A stretch of 64,000 nt of DNA from Aptenodytes patagonicus (taxonomy: Eukaryota > Chordata > Aves > Sphenisciformes > Spheniscidae), in NCBI RefSeq assembly GCF_965638725.1, contig NC_134963.1:12614501-12678500 (forward strand), read 5' to 3'. Positions 1-14,781 of this stretch are shown here, in pieces. The notes under the pieces are model-generated. The model saw nothing but the letters and a program-made list of their open reading frames with translations. It had not been told where the DNA came from and did not search any database. Both the position numbers and the translations under genes were made by a program. Numbering within the stretch: position 1 is the first letter of the stretch; each line of letters opens with the position of its first letter.

Positions 1-372
1 TAGGAAACAGGTTAGTGTTACTTACATGCAAGGTTGCATTAGTTGCAAACACAATAAAATTGAAGCAATTTTAATGTGTTTGAGGAAAAAAATCTGAATG
101 TGGTGAGTTCAGAACAAATTACGACAAGGATTTTAAATTGTCCTTTGGTGGTTGTACAGATTTTGCATGCTGCAGTCTTGAATATAAAAAGTTAATTTAC
201 AAGCTACAGGTTTTATATTCCTACATGATATGAGAACTTTAGATAAAGAGCTGCCATAAAGATTTGTCATCCAATTCTCCATTTGTATTAGAATAAGAAA
301 AAGAATTAGCAAATGGCAGTGGAGAAATGGACACTTGCGATGACACACCTGCCTTCTTTTTCCCAATTCCAG
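1..372 (+). other. SPPL3: SPPL3 intron 1, 3' part
   Basis: AT-rich sequence ending in a pyrimidine-rich tract and the acceptor AG at 371-372. Exon 1, expected to encode the first eight residues, is not in the window. I see no other feature. Confidence 0.85.
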
Positions 373-450
373 GGCATATTCCCTTGTGGATTCCAGTCAA
401 GTGTCTACTTTCCTGATTTCTATTCTCCTCATAGTCTACGGCAGTTTCAG
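373..450 (+). CDS. SPPL3: SPPL3 exon 2
   Basis: Starts with the last base of a Trp codon, then encodes AYSLVDSSQ and the first membrane segment [16 protein letters not shown]. Acceptor AG at 371-372, donor GTAAGA at 451. The last two bases start the Arg codon completed in exon 3. Confidence 0.95.
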
Positions 451-3400
451 GTAAGATTTTTCTTTAAGGTTCTGCAGAATTTTTCTTTTTCAAATAAAAA
501 TATGGCAAGTGACTGAATACAGTTTATGTTTATGCCTTTTGTTTCATTGTATCTTTGTCAGACTGATGGCTAATGTAAATGAAATATTTCTTGCTTCTGA
601 AAATGAAATGCAAAAGGAAGAAAAAGTAGCTAGTTGGGGTTTCTGGAAGACATAATTGTATGTCAAGTTACAAGCACATATAAGATAACTGAGAAGTTAG
701 TCCTTGAAGACAACTCTGTAAAATTGTATTTTGGAGGGTATAAAAGGATTGTTGAGAGAGATAGGAATGTAGTGCTATCGATAGTAGAATTTTATATATA
801 ATGTTTCAGTGTTGGTCGATTCAGTATGTCCTTGTTGTGATTGCAAACAAGTCTTGTAAAACAGATTCCCGAGTCCCAGTGCTATTTACTTGAGTGTGAG
901 TAACAGTTTAATAGAGAAGAGGGAAACACCATCAGTGTTGAATTCCAGCAAAGTGTCTGATAAGTTTCAGTCTTCAAAAATCAAATTTGCCCCACTCTAG
1001 GAGACTTGAGTACAGTTTAGAGAAGATATTGTTGTCCCTTTAGACTTGCAGCTGGTATTATACAGATTATTTTAATGTAGTGGCACCTAAGGAATGAGAT
1101 TCATACTGACATATATATAAAAACAAAAATTAATCGCAGCATGCAAGTATTATTTTTTTCAAGTACAGCATGTTTTTCTTCCTATTTCTTGAAGAGCATC
1201 ACTTCATTTAACAAGTCTATGATAAAAGGCCATACATTCACTATGAAGTCTCTGAACTGCTATGAGTATTCCTGAAGTAGATCATAGCCATGGTCATACA
1301 TATGACAGTCGCAGCTGTTAGGATAAGAGGTTTTAAATCGCGTTCCTAAGTTAATAAAATCATATAATGAAAGAGCCAATTTTTTATAAGAGCTGTCTGT
1401 TGTTGCTAGTGAGTATTAGGTAACAGCACTGCTGATGGAATTAAAATAGGCGGCCTTAGGAAGACAAAATCTAGAGATGATGAAAATAATAAAAAAAAGG
1501 AAATAAAAGGTTGTATTTGTTTAATTTTTTCTTCAAGTTTTGAGTCCGTCTAGCATACAGTTGAGGGGCTAATTCAATTTTTAACTATTTGAATTTATGC
1601 AGTTGTGTAAAAAGGAACTATGCATCTGGCTGCAAGAAGCCATAGCATTTATTAAAATTCAATTGTGAAAACATAATGCAATATAAAACAGCAGGAGTGC
1701 TTGAACTTAAATTGCCTGCCCTTCTCAGAGCTCCTTACTCTTAAAAATTTTCCCCTGCTGTTTGCCATCCTATTCCTATATACACATGCTCTTTTACCAT
1801 CTTGTCCTATGATTTACATTTAAAACTGCTCACGTAACAAGGACTGCAAACTTCAGAACAATCTAACTTACTGGATGAAGTAATGGAATGGTGATGGATT
1901 CAAATCAATTGAGGAAATGCCCTGTTCTAGTCCACTTCCTTTGCACGTATCCTGAAGACCCCCAGATGCAAGCTATTACAGACCAAGATAGGTTCCCATA
2001 GTTTTAAAATTAGTTTCCTAATTAATTTCCTATATGTAGTTTCTTTAGCAGATGTCTGAGCTGAAACCTGTGGTTATGATGGTGGCTTGGACAAATTCCT
2101 GTTCTGTTTGGTCAGCAAGTGAGGTCAAAAGCAGTTTTTTACAGAAAATTGTACAGTGGTGTTAACAAAGGGGTCTAAGATACAATTAGTTGTATTTACA
2201 ACTAATTATACAATACAAGTTATTTAAGAAATTCAGGTGTGGTAGTAAGTTGCAAAATTATGTTCATCTGAAAATTCCTAAAGTAGTAAAATAAAAACTT
2301 CTGGCATTCTCATTCTCAAATGACAACAATGGTGCCTTCATGTAGATTTGAGTGCTTCATCTCAAGTGGAGCTGTCGTAACACAAAAAGCAAATAGCTTT
2401 CCGTAATTAACCTTCATGTTGCAGGAAGTGGGTTTGGTTTCTGATTTTCAGTCTGAAAAGAAGCAAAAAGAGTTACTGTGGTATTGCTGGCAGGTAACTT
2501 AAACAGAAGTGCAGTAATAGGATCAGAAAGAATTGGGTGGGTGAGTCATTAGGATAAAATCCACGTGCATGGTGGATCTAATCTAATGCAAGAGGTTTCA
2601 GGGGAACAAAGGAAAGCCTTGGTCCACTGTCCTTATTCATACAAGCAGCGTTTGTCCAAAACCAAAACAAACAAACAAACAAAACCCCCAAACCCTCAAG
2701 ATACTCAGAAGAATGTCTAACAGATAGTGGGTAAAGTCCGCATCCAGAACAAAGTACAGTTTATAGAGTTGAGTTCCTGCTTCTCTTGCTGTGGATGAAC
2801 AACCATTTACTTCCTACATTTCTGCTGGGTCAGGATTTTTAGCCTCAAGCCCTTCTGAACATTTCTCCCATATACGTTCTGACTGTCTCTCAGTCCTTGA
2901 ACTTGATATACTTTATTATTGACTGCCAAAGGGGCAAGTGTGATCTTTTAAACCGTTACAAGCTGTAAACTGGAGCATGCAAGTATATGTGTTAGTTATG
3001 TTTTTTTAAAGAGGTCAGCTTACCTTGAAACAGATTGTTTCCTATGGGTTCTTGCAAGACAGCCACCTATTCTTGTCCAAGTGCTTCTCTGTGATTTAAA
3101 TGTTGGGGTTACTTTGCAGGCAGGTAACAGCTAAATCTTTTTCAATCCTATCACAGACCCAGACATGGTCTCTCAGCTTATGTAAAGCCTGATTTAACCC
3201 AGAATAGAATCATAGAATCGTAGAATAGTTTGGGTTGGAAGGGACCTCTAAAGGTCATCTAGTCCAACCCCCCTGCCGTGGGCAGGGACATCTTCCACTA
3301 GATCAGGTTGCTCAGAGCCCCGTCCAACCTGACCTGGAATGTTTCCAGGGATGGGGCATCCACCACCTCTCTGGGCAACCTGTGCCAGTGCTTCACCACC

Positions 3401-6400
3401 CTCAGGGTAAAAAATTCCTTCCTTATATCAAGTCTAAATCTATCCCCCTTTAGTTTAAAGCCATCCCCGTTGTCCTGTCGCAACAGGCCCTGCTAAAAAG
3501 TTTGCCGCCATCTTTTTTATAAGCCCCCTTTAAGTACTGATAGGCTGCAATAAGGTCTCCCCAAAGCTTTCTCTTCTCCAGGCTGAACAACCCCAACTCT
3601 CTCAGCCTGTCCTCATAGGAGAGGTGTTCCATCCCCCTGATCATTTTTGTGACCCTCCTCTGGACCCGCTCCAACAGGTCCGTGTCTTTCTTAATGCTGA
3701 GGGCTCCAGAGCTGGACGCAGGGCTCCAGGTGGGGTCTCAGCAGAGCAGAGTAGAGGGGCAGAATCCCCTCCCTCGACCTGCTGGCCACGCTTCTTTGGA
3801 TGCAGCCCAGGATACAATTGGCCTTCTGGGCTGCGAGCGCACATTGCTGGCTCATGTCCAGCTTTTCATCCCCCAGTACCCCCAAGTCCTTCTCAGCAGG
3901 GCTGCTCTCCATCCCTTCATCCCCCAGCCTGTATTGATACCGGGGGTTGCCCCGACCCAGGTGCAGGACCTTGCACTTGGCCTTGTTAAACCTCATGAGG
4001 TTCACACGGGCCCACTTCTCAAGCTTGTCCAGGTCCCTCTGGATGGCATCCCATCCCTCTGGATGGCATCCCGTCCCTCTAGCATGTCGACCGCACCACT
4101 CAGCTTGGTGTCATCGGCAAACTTGCTGAGGGTGCGCTTGATCCCACTGTCTGTGTCATTGATGAAGATATTAAACAGTCCCGGTCCCAATATGGACCCC
4201 TGCGGGACGCCACTCGTCACTGATCTCCATCTGGACATTGAGCTGTTGACCACTACCCCCTGGATGCGACCATCTAACCAATTCCTCACCCACGGGACAG
4301 TCCACCCATCACATCCATACCTCTCCGGTTTAGAGAGAAGGATGTTGTGGGGGACTGTGTCAAAGGCCTTACAGAGGTCCAGATAGACGACATCTGTAGC
4401 CCTTCCCATGTCCACTGATGTAGTCACTCCATCATAGAAGGCCACTAGGTTAGTCAGGCAGGACTTGCCCCATGGTGAAGCCATGCTGGCTGTCACCAAT
4501 CACCTCCCTGTCCTCCATGTGCCTTAGCATAGCTTTCAGGAGGATCTGTTCCATGATCTTCCCAGGCACAGAGGTGAGACTGACTGGCCTGTAGTTCCCC
4601 GGGTCTTCCTTTTTTCCCTTTTTAAAAATGGGGGTTATGTTTCCCCTTTTCCAGTCAGTGGGAACTTCACCAGTCTGCCACAACTTCTCAAATATGACAG
4701 ATAGTGGCTTAGCAACTTCATCCGCCAGTTCCCTCAGGACCCATCAGGTCCCATGAACTTGTGCACCTTCAGGTTCCTTAGATGGTCTCAAACCTGATGT
4801 TCTTCCACAGTGGGTGGCTCTTCGTTCTCCCAGTCCCCGCCTTCACGTTCTGCGACTTGGGCGGTGAGGCTTGAGCACTTGCCAGTGAAGACTGAGGCAA
4901 AAAAGTCATTGAGTACCTCCGCCTTCCCCATATCCCGGGTAACCAGGTTTCCCGTTTCCTTCCGGAGAGGGCCCACATTTTCCCTCATCTTCCTTATATC
5001 CCTGACGTACCTATAGAAGCTTTTCTTATTGCCCTTGATGTCCCTGGTCAGATTTAATTCTATCAGGGCTTTAGCTTTCCTATCCTGATCCCTGGCTGTT
5101 TGGCCAATTTCTCTGCATTCCTCCCAGGCTACCTGTCCTTGCTTCCACCCTCTGTAGGCTTCCTTTTTGTGTTTGAGTTTGTCCAGGAGCTCCTTGTTCA
5201 TCCATGCAGGCCTCCTGGCGCTTCTGCCTGACTTCCTCTTTGTTGGGATGCATCGCTCCTGAGCTCGAAGGAGGTGATCCTTGAATATTACCCAGCTTTC
5301 TTGGGCCCCTCTTCCCTCCAGGGCTTTGTCCCATGGCACTCTGCCAAGCAGATCCCTGAAGAGGCCAAAGTCTGCTCTCCTGAAGCCCAGGGCAGCGAGC
5401 TTGCTGTGTGCCCTCCTCGGTGCCCTAAGGATCTTGGGAACGCCACCATTTCATGATCACTGCAGCCCAGGCTGCCCTTGAGCTTCCCATTCCCCACCAG
5501 CCCCTCCTTGTTGGTGAGAACAAGGTCCAGCGTAGCACCTCTCCTCGTTGGCTCCTCTACCACTTGGAGAAGGAAGTTATCACTGACGCATTCCAGGAAC
5601 CTCCCGGATTGCTTATGCCCCGCCGTGTTGTCCCTCCAACAGATGTCGGGGTGGTTGAAGTCCCCCATGAGGACCAGGGCTTGTGAACGTGAGGCTGCTC
5701 CCATCTGTCTACAGAGGGCCTCATCCGCTTGGTCTTCCTGGTCAGGTGGCCTGTAGCAGACCCCCAGTGTAAGGTCACTTGTCCCTGCCTTCCCTTTAAT
5801 CCTGACCCATAAGCTCTGGGTCGGCTCCTCACCCATCCCCGGGCAGAGCTCCATGGACTCCAGCTGGTCATTGACATAGAGGGCGACACCCCCTCCTCGT
5901 CTCCCCACCTGTCCTTCCTAAAGAGCCCTGTATCCCTCCTGTTCAAGTATCTGCTTTTAAACCAAACCAAGAAGCATGGGTTGAAACTGGTGTCTTCTGT
6001 CTCTAGGCTTTGGGTACCTAAAATACGTGTGTAAATAGAAAATAGGTCAAACAGTGTCCTTATGGTTGGCTTTATGACTTGACATTTACAGAAATCAGGA
6101 TACATATTTCATAATAAAACTTAAAGGGAAAGGCTGTGGAGTTCATAATTGTCTACAGCCGCAGTGCTGGCAGGGTGAAATCGGGGATTTGGACAGACCT
6201 CACCAAATGCTACAAAGGTTGTCTGCACGTGTGCACGCACAAGTGGGTGCACATAAAATAGCTGCTGAAGGTGAGATGTTCTTATCAGAGACGTGGGACT
6301 CGAGCATTCTTACTCCATCTAGGCAGTGAAAATGTTTTTACGTGCACTTTCTGCTATTGTTTCCCCTATTCTTATTCCCACTCCAGATCTTGCATTGGAA

Positions 6401-9400
6401 CTTTCCTTTAATCTCACAGCAATGTTTTATAAACGACTGTAGCAATGTTAGAGCACACAACATATTTTAGGCTCTCTCTATAACATGCATTGAGATTTGA
6501 TTGAACTAAACTGTCTCAGGTCAATGACTGATTCTGATTGTAATTTTTTATTTAGAGCAATTGAAATCTGGCAATTCTGTGGCAACCCACAATTCTCATA
6601 GTCCCAGAGCTGTTAAGATGGTTGACTGTACTCACTAAGTAGAGCAAGAATATATTGCATCTGCAAGCGACTCTATAGATACATACCTGCTTTCATATTT
6701 CCTCCTTTGTTTCATAAGAATATTCTCCTGCAGGGTTTCCCTGAAGCATTACTGCAGTGGAAGTGATCCATAGTTGAATGTGAACTTTCATGATAATAAT
6801 GTGCCAGCAGCTTACTCATTCCTTTGGCCTTAGCGTAACCCTACCGAGTGGTTCCCTGTGGGAGGCTGAGCCATGCTTGCTTTGAAACATTGTGCTAGAA
6901 ATCCTACCAGCTTGAACTGTGAGGACCCACAGAAGAAACAACTGTAGTCCATTGCCCGATGGGAGGTGCAGGCTGAATGTTGCCTTTGGAAGCCCAGCAG
7001 AAACTTGAACAAAAAAGCAAATGTTTCTCAGCTTGAAATTTCTTTACAGTCCCCCAGTCCAGTAGTTTTCAGTGTATCTTGTTTTACAATATAATTTTTA
7101 ACTTTCTTGGAGGATGTTTTAGTGATCACGTCTCAATTTTTTTATTATGTTAGTGATAATTCATTGCAGAGGGAAGGGCCAAATCATAAAATGGTTGGAG
7201 ATTATTCAGAAGTTGTCTTAGATCTTGAAGCAGCTGTGTTGCTAAGTGAAAGTAATTTCCTAATTTATGCTTACTTTTGAGGTAGGGATGTTTATAGGTA
7301 ATAATGTAATAATTGCTGACACAATTGCAATGAAAGAAAAAGGGCTGAAGTTGTTTATGAGCAGCAGATCTAATAGTTTCTTTCCAGTTTTCTGTGCTGA
7401 TAGCAATCCCTTAAATTATGAGTTGCCCGATGCCACTGGGAGAATGATGGTGTGAAGTTCTTGCTAAACTGTGCTAATTCAGAGAGGAATGAAACGCAGC
7501 TCCGAGAAAAGAATTATCTTGTTTGGCTGAATCTTGGATCAAGTCCTGGAGGGTTGTCAGCCTCCTCCTGGATTTTTATAGCTTGAGAAGAAAATTATGA
7601 GGGTACAATGCATTAATGGGGAAAAAGGAAGCATGAATGAAGGATAAAGGCACTCCAAACAAGACACAGAGCAGAGGGATCTTTAGAAGAACAAGCTAAG
7701 AACAACAGATTAATTTGTTAGAATTTTAGTGTTCTCCATTGCCTCTTTGTATTTTTGATAACTTTTTAGTTGATGATCCACAATCTGTGTAGAAGTACTG
7801 TATGTCTGAGGTTGAAGCTTCCTTGTATTTTGCCTGAGCCCAAAAGCTGCTTTAATTTCATACCACTGTTCGGGAGCGTTTGCATAATAGAAGCAGAAGA
7901 AACAAACCCGTTTTAGACTGGAAGAGCCTTTTTTTTTGTTTTTGTTTCATACAGTGAAACTGCTGAACCCCTCTCTTTTTAACACACCACACCTACCTTG
8001 ATACTATAGACCTATATGTGCTTGATTTCAGGTTATACGACTGCAGCACAAAATTGCTCACCTGTGCATTGCAGTAGGCAACCTAGACGCTAAAATGAAA
8101 TCACTTTGATGCCTATAGAATTGTACAGAAGATTGTGGTGTATTTTTTACTTGTCTGACAAATTACTGAAATTTGTTTACTTTGCATGGTACGATTACTC
8201 ACAGCTCAACTTGAAAAGGAGTTTAATGCCTGTTGACCTGGAAGTTTTATTGACATACTTGGTATTTGATGCTGCTTCAGACATAAGACTGGAGCTGTAC
8301 AGTGCTTCTCTATAACCTATTTGAATAAATAAATCTGCAGCCAAGTCATGGATAACATGCATGTATCGGAATGAGAAACTATCATGGCAAACTTGATTGC
8401 TAGTATTTTTATATAAAACAACCTAGAATTTATCGATAGAAATTACTGCTGGCCAAAACAGACCTTAAATGAAATTCCCCCGTTTCAGAAAGTTATGCCA
8501 AAATTTGTTAGAATATAATTTAGAAGTTGCATCAAAGTCAAAGACTGTGGCAAAAGGGGTAGAACACTGTGTTATTTTGGAATTTTTTTAAAATGCGTAT
8601 ATCAGAATGAAAAGATGACTCAATTAGAGCTGAGCTGGGTACATAAGGGAATGCTGTCAGCTCCTACGGACGAATTAAGTTCTATCAATTTGTACTATTT
8701 ATTCAGAGCTTCCTCTGATCATCTGTTCTGCCTGTATCTAAAATATGTGTCTGGTTACTTTCTAGGCTTTGCTGAAACTTTTTCAATTAAGTAAGACCTT
8801 ACATTCAGCAGACGAGTACTTATAAGCTAGTTTTGGTCATCATTCATAACAAGATTTAGAGGAAGGAAATAATATTGTTTTAAAAATGAAACCCGATAGT
8901 TAAACTTGAATGAAAAGGATCAAAAGGAGAACTTGGATAGAGTTCATATACATCAGAGAATTGAAAGATTTATTGCATTTCCATCATGTTCTACACTTGC
9001 CAGTAATGCAGATAAATATCTTTGTTGTGGTTTGTTGTTAACACTTACCAGTTCAGACACTATGGTGACTAGTCTCACCACTAGAACTGGTGTGATTTGG
9101 TGCCTGATCCGTAACTGTAAGATTTTTTTTTTTAAATTTTCCAGTGTTTATGGTTTTTTTTTTTTCTAGTAACGAGCATTAAAGGGCTTTTTCAGGGAGA
9201 GGGTGCTGTGGTAGAATGGTAATGAGACCGTAGCTGATGAGCCTAAACAGGAGTTTGAAACTTGCCTGTTAAGTTTGCTTTGTTTCCTGCAGGTCTCTTA
9301 ACATGGACTTTGAGAATCAAGACAAAGAGAAAGACAATAGCAGCGCAGCTGGGTCTTTTAATGGCAACAGCACCAATAACAGTAAGGGTTAGCTTTACTC

Positions 9401-12400
9401 CTTATCTTTCTTTCATCACTTCAGTGTGCTGCATCTTGTTTTGCTTCATCCGTCTGTGTGTTTCAGCTACGTGGGTTGTAGATTCACCTGATGTAATGGA
9501 ACTGCTTTGTCTCGGCACTTACCGTCCTGCTATGCACTAATACTGCTATCTAGTTCATGCCCATGGAAGCTAAATTTAAAACATCACCATAACATTTCAA
9601 TAATGCATAGAAATTACATGCTGCACAATTTGTTGGGTTTTACTGGAAATGGAAACTGCTTTATTTTCATAACTGTGTGGTGTTTTTTTTTAGAAGGGAA
9701 TGTAATTTCTTTTTGTCTGGAGGTTATCACTATTATGTGTTAGCCAGTCCGTAAGCAATGAGAGATCTCATGGTATGCTAGCAAGTCCATAAGGATGATT
9801 GAGCTTTATCAATAGAGAAATTGAAGTATAGAGTTCACATGGCTTTGGGCAACTCATAAGGGACAACAAAATATGTGTCTACACACAATCTATTTGGAGT
9901 GGGGATTAACATGTCAGCTCCTACGTGGTGATTGTCCCCTCTGTAATCTATAGATTCCAGGCAGCTTGGCCATTTGAGATGCAATGTTTTGAAGGTAAAA
10001 ATATGTATGTGAACAGTTAGAGTGGAATGCGTTGTACACAATGTGCTGTAAATTCACACCTGAGTTTAAATTAGAGGAATTTATATGGGTATATTCTGAG
10101 AATAGGCTCTAGAATGAATAGTTTCAGCAAGTTTAGAAGACCGGAGTGAGATACGTGAGCAGCCCTGTGCACAGAACCCTGAATGCTAAGGTTGCTTCGT
10201 TTAAAGTAAGAAATATAGCTTAAAAAATATAAAATTACTAACATATGTTGTATGTGTCTTTTGCCTTTTTTGTTTTTTTAATATAGACTCTTGGAATTTA
10301 CATGGTTGTCAGGGCACTGCTTTTGTTGACAACACAGAGCAAAGAGGTTGCTGTGCTTGGTGATTCAGCAATGAACAGTTGAGGCTTTTGGCATCTGGGA
10401 AGTAAGAGAAGACAGTCCGGGGCTGGGGAATTAAGCACATTAAGGGGATTAGCTGTCAAAATTGTCAGAAATGAAATTAAGACCTTTGACATTTAACACT
10501 GCAGGCACTAATTCCCATATGCCAAGGTGGTTTGTAATATGTAATTTCTGGGGTTTTGTTTGGTTTTTCCCTTGGGAAGTTGAAGGGCATGTGAATAAAT
10601 GCTCTTTCTCAAAGCAGAAGGAACTAGATCTAAGTCACAGGTTAGAACACAGCACAGGAATTTCTGTGTCTTCACACTGTCATCACTGGACTGTCTATAT
10701 TGTACTTTACCCTTTTGTACCAGACCTCAGTTAACACAGAAATCCCAAGTGACTGAGTTCTTCTGCTTTTTGTTTTTAAAATTTATTGTGCTACTTATGT
10801 TTAAGAATAATAGGTCCATGACCTGAACTAATAAATGACAATACAGTGCAAGTGTCATGGCTTCCGTGCTCATTGTTTAGCTTTTCTTTTATGGAAATGG
10901 TTAAATACTTGTGACAGATACTAAGTTGTAGTGCATGTATTTCACGTGTGTTTGAGGTTTTTCGATATACTCAGCTACATTGGTAACTATGAGTTGTGTA
11001 GGAAACCTGTTATTTAGACAACTTGCTACTCTTCCACAGAAAAAAATAAAATAGACACATTCTCAGCCACACGCACAGACAATGTGTGTATATGTACTTG
11101 TATGTGTATGTCTGTATATATGTGCGTACATACATAGGCACAGATATTCTGCTTGATAACCTAAAAGCTTATCCTTAAAATCCTGGGACTGGTAAAACCC
11201 TGCTTCATACAGCAGCGTCTAATTATTTTGGGATAACACGGTGATGTTAATCTAGTTTTAGATCTCATCTTGGTCTGAGCCTTCTATTAATTTTTCATTG
11301 GAGACATTTTGGATACTTCTTATCAAGTGACTACTTCAGCTGTTACCTGTTATTTTAATGCTCTACAAGTATAAGTATGTCTTGTATTTTTAATTGGGTT
11401 ACTACTTACGGCTTTTTTTCACCCCCACTCATGATCAAATGTAAATACAGCTACTAAGACTGGTTAAGTTTTAGAATTTGTGGGGATAGGTGGGCTTTTC
11501 AAAGCCTGGTCTTCTCAATTTTGTTAATAATTCTAAAAACTCATGGTAAAATATAGTAAAAAATGTCCCATTATTAATATCCCTAGTAGTCACACTGCAT
11601 GGTTGAGGTGGGGGAAATAATCAGAATAAAATACTTCAGTACCTCTATACTTTTTAAAATTGCTTCCAGCTATAAAATTCGAGCATGAATTTTTGTTGGT
11701 TTTTAGCATAAAAGGCGATTATAGTGCAGGCTGAACTGAGTTGGTAGTTTTATAAACAGGTTAAATGAGTTGGGTGTTTTTTGAAAAACTGCCCTTTATT
11801 GTTAGGCTTGATGTTATCTGGTGATTGCAATCAGTGATACAATTTAAGTGCACAGTGGCCTTCACCCAAGTGGAATTTGAAGCTGTGGCACCCTTTGCAT
11901 GAGCTCGGTCAGCCTAACACTGTCTGCAGCTCTGCTGTTGGTCAGGCTCTTTACCTTGTGCTGAGAGGCTAAATAAAAGTTTTATATGCTCTGTTCAACA
12001 CGTTTACGTTGCTCAGTGTAAAATGAAGCAAATACATAATTGCTATATGATTCCTAATCCCTAAATAATGTTAATTTTTGTAACTTGTTATTCATTCTAT
12101 CTATGGCACAAGAGAAAACTCATACATTTTCTTTCAACTTTCAGTTCTTGGATTCTGCAAAGCAGGGCTGTTGCCGTACACACCCAGCCACTGCGATCGT
12201 GCAGTTTAGCTGGAGTGTTTTTGCACTCACTGCTGTGCTTGGTTATGATAGCGTACGAGGATCTTGGAGTAAATGTCTATTGCACCAGCACTGAAATGGA
12301 ATATATTGTCAGAGTCCTCAGTTGTGTTGGTGAGGACAGGCTGTCAATACGTGTGTGGTAAGAAATAGCCCAAGTTAAATGTCACTTTCTTTCTTTCTTC

Positions 12401-14745
12401 TGCAGGTATTCAAACCATTGATTCTACCCAGGCGTTGTTCCTGCCAATCGGAGCGTCTGTGTCTCTCCTAGTTATGTTCTTCTTCTTTGATTCAGTTCAA
12501 GTTGTCTTTACAATATGCACAGCAGGTGACTAAGTTTTCTTCTCTTTAAGAATTTAATAGAACAGAAAGCATTGATATAATTAAATATTGTTGATAAGAA
12601 TTATAATACATGTCATAGTACATCTAAAAAAAAAACTCATCAGGTTTCACGGTTGTATTTTCATGTCTCTGTAGCTATTAATAAAGTGACAAGTATTATT
12701 TGAGAAGTATTTTCCACTTGGAGATTTGCAACACCTACTGAACTATAAATTGCCAGAGTTTTGAAAGAGGCTGGATGTATTATTTTATGTAAAGTTCACT
12801 TTTTTACAAATCGGTGCTCAGAACTGTACATGGTGTTTCATAATTCAGGTACTTTATAGGATCATAGCAGAACTCTGGAGATCCTATCCAGAGACTTCTT
12901 TTCCTAGTTTAATTTTGGGTTTTGCTGTTATGCAGTTTTTCTTTGTTTCAAGGGTACTGCTGGTCTCACTAGCATTTTGAGTATTATTCTTTTGCACTGC
13001 TTGAATTTAGAACAAAAATATCATTTTGTCATTTAAATACCAGGGCGTTGATTTTTTGGAAAATTTTGTCCTTTTGATCTTTTTGCAGTTCTTCAAGAGA
13101 CCAGCTGCTGTTCAGGGTAGCAAGATTCTTCCTACTGCCCCAAATTTGCAGCAGCTTTTAAAAACTGTACTCCTCAGTCCACATACTGAGTCTGTGAAGA
13201 TTTTTAAACCCCTAAATACCTGTCATCCTCTCCTACTTCATGTATATGCAATGCAGGCTTTTCCCTCATGATTTAACTCCTGAGCTATGCATCCTCTCCA
13301 GCCTCTTAAACAGCGCTGGTGTTGATGGGTGAAATCTAAATCTCTGCTCTTGACACGAGTCTTGAGACTCCTATCTTTAATTCTGGAGGCACAGTCCTGT
13401 TGAATACTGCTTTTATAAGTTTGACCTATGTCACATATATTCTTTCCTATTAAAGATAAATTATTACTTCATATAAATTCTACTATATGCTAGATATTAG
13501 GGGAATATACACACACACACACATATATAAGATATCATAAGGGAAGATTTATGACAAAAGACAAATTTTAATTTGTCAAGCTTATTGGTCTATTTATTTC
13601 CAGAATGACCTTGACATTTGCAACTTTATTTGTAACATTTGTGGTGTGTAATTAGACGATACTGTCAGTTGGGGCTTGTTGCAGGTTTAAGAAGATTGAG
13701 TCTGTCTGGATCAGTGCACTTGGGTATCTTTATTCTTGAACCTGGTTTGATGATACTTTCGTGCCTTTCCTTGGTCTTGCATCAGGGAGTGTTATTAAGC
13801 ACAGGGGACTTTGGCCTCAGAACATCTAAAATGCAAAGCTTCATTAGAGGCTATATGGCAGGATGCGGGCTCCGCTGGACTTGGGAACTTGGGAACTGTG
13901 GGACTTGGTCCCTGTGTCCCCTGAAGCTCAGTAGTGCTATTTCACATCCTCTTTTTGTAGATTTTAGAGGCTGATGTGGGGGGACTTCTAAATTATAGCT
14001 GATGTCTGCTTTCTTAAATCCTTCTTAAATCTTCCTCCCGCAAAGATTTGCCTGTCAGGGAAGAGTCAGGAGCAAGGGTAGGTACAGCAAACAGCCCAAG
14101 GCCAGGACCAGCTGCTAAGCAGAGGGCAGAGCTGAAGCGCTGGCGCGTTGCCTGCAGACAAGAGTTAAGCCAAGGGATTGCCAATTGAATAATAGGTATT
14201 GAGACTAGAGGGAAGCGAAAACTTCTGACTGGAAGCCTGGACAGTCAGGAACGAGATTGAGAGTGGGTACTCGTGGGCACTGTGTATTAGTGTGATTACA
14301 TTTTAATTCTTACACTCTCTGAATGAGCCCAGCTTTGGGGTGGCAGCAGTTGGTGATGCTAGGACAGGAGGCGCAGGGTTCCCTCCTGGGAAGAGCTGGA
14401 GGGGAGGAAGGGGAAGGAGAGATTCCAAGGGCAAAGAGGGTCGGTCTGGGGGAGGAAGGGTCAGTCCCGCTGTGGTGGAGGCGGACTAGGGAGCAGGGCA
14501 GGCAAGCAGTGGGGCCTGCAGGACTTGGGGTGACAGGGGCACAGGTTTTGCTGTGTAGCGTTCTTTGCCAAGCACCTGTGAAAAGGTTCCTAGTTCAATG
14601 TGTGCAGAGTTGCCAACTCTTCATTCTTTCCCTACCCATTCTGCTTTTTTTCCTCCTCTCTGAAGTATTGATAGAACTGTGAGTTTCCATGGTGCTGTTT
14701 GCATACAGACACTTTTTAAAATTTTCTTTTTAAATGAATTGATCT

Positions 14746-14781
<36 letters not shown>

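Larger units (their letters stand above)
451..9292 (+). other. SPPL3: SPPL3 intron 2
   Basis: 8.8-kb AT-rich intron. It contains a short (CAAA)n tract and a 2.7-kb CR1 copy in antisense orientation. The remainder (about 451-2650 and 5945-9290) shows no recognisable gene; ORFs there are short, with no domain match that I can see. Confidence 0.9.

Noticed and set aside
3235-5756. ORFs on + across CR1 copy A
   Set aside because: Shadows of the - strand endonuclease/RT frames.
14323-14682. 119-codon ORF on + in SPPL3 intron 4
   Set aside because: GA-rich composition, no recognisable domain, no splice context; chance openness in G-rich DNA.
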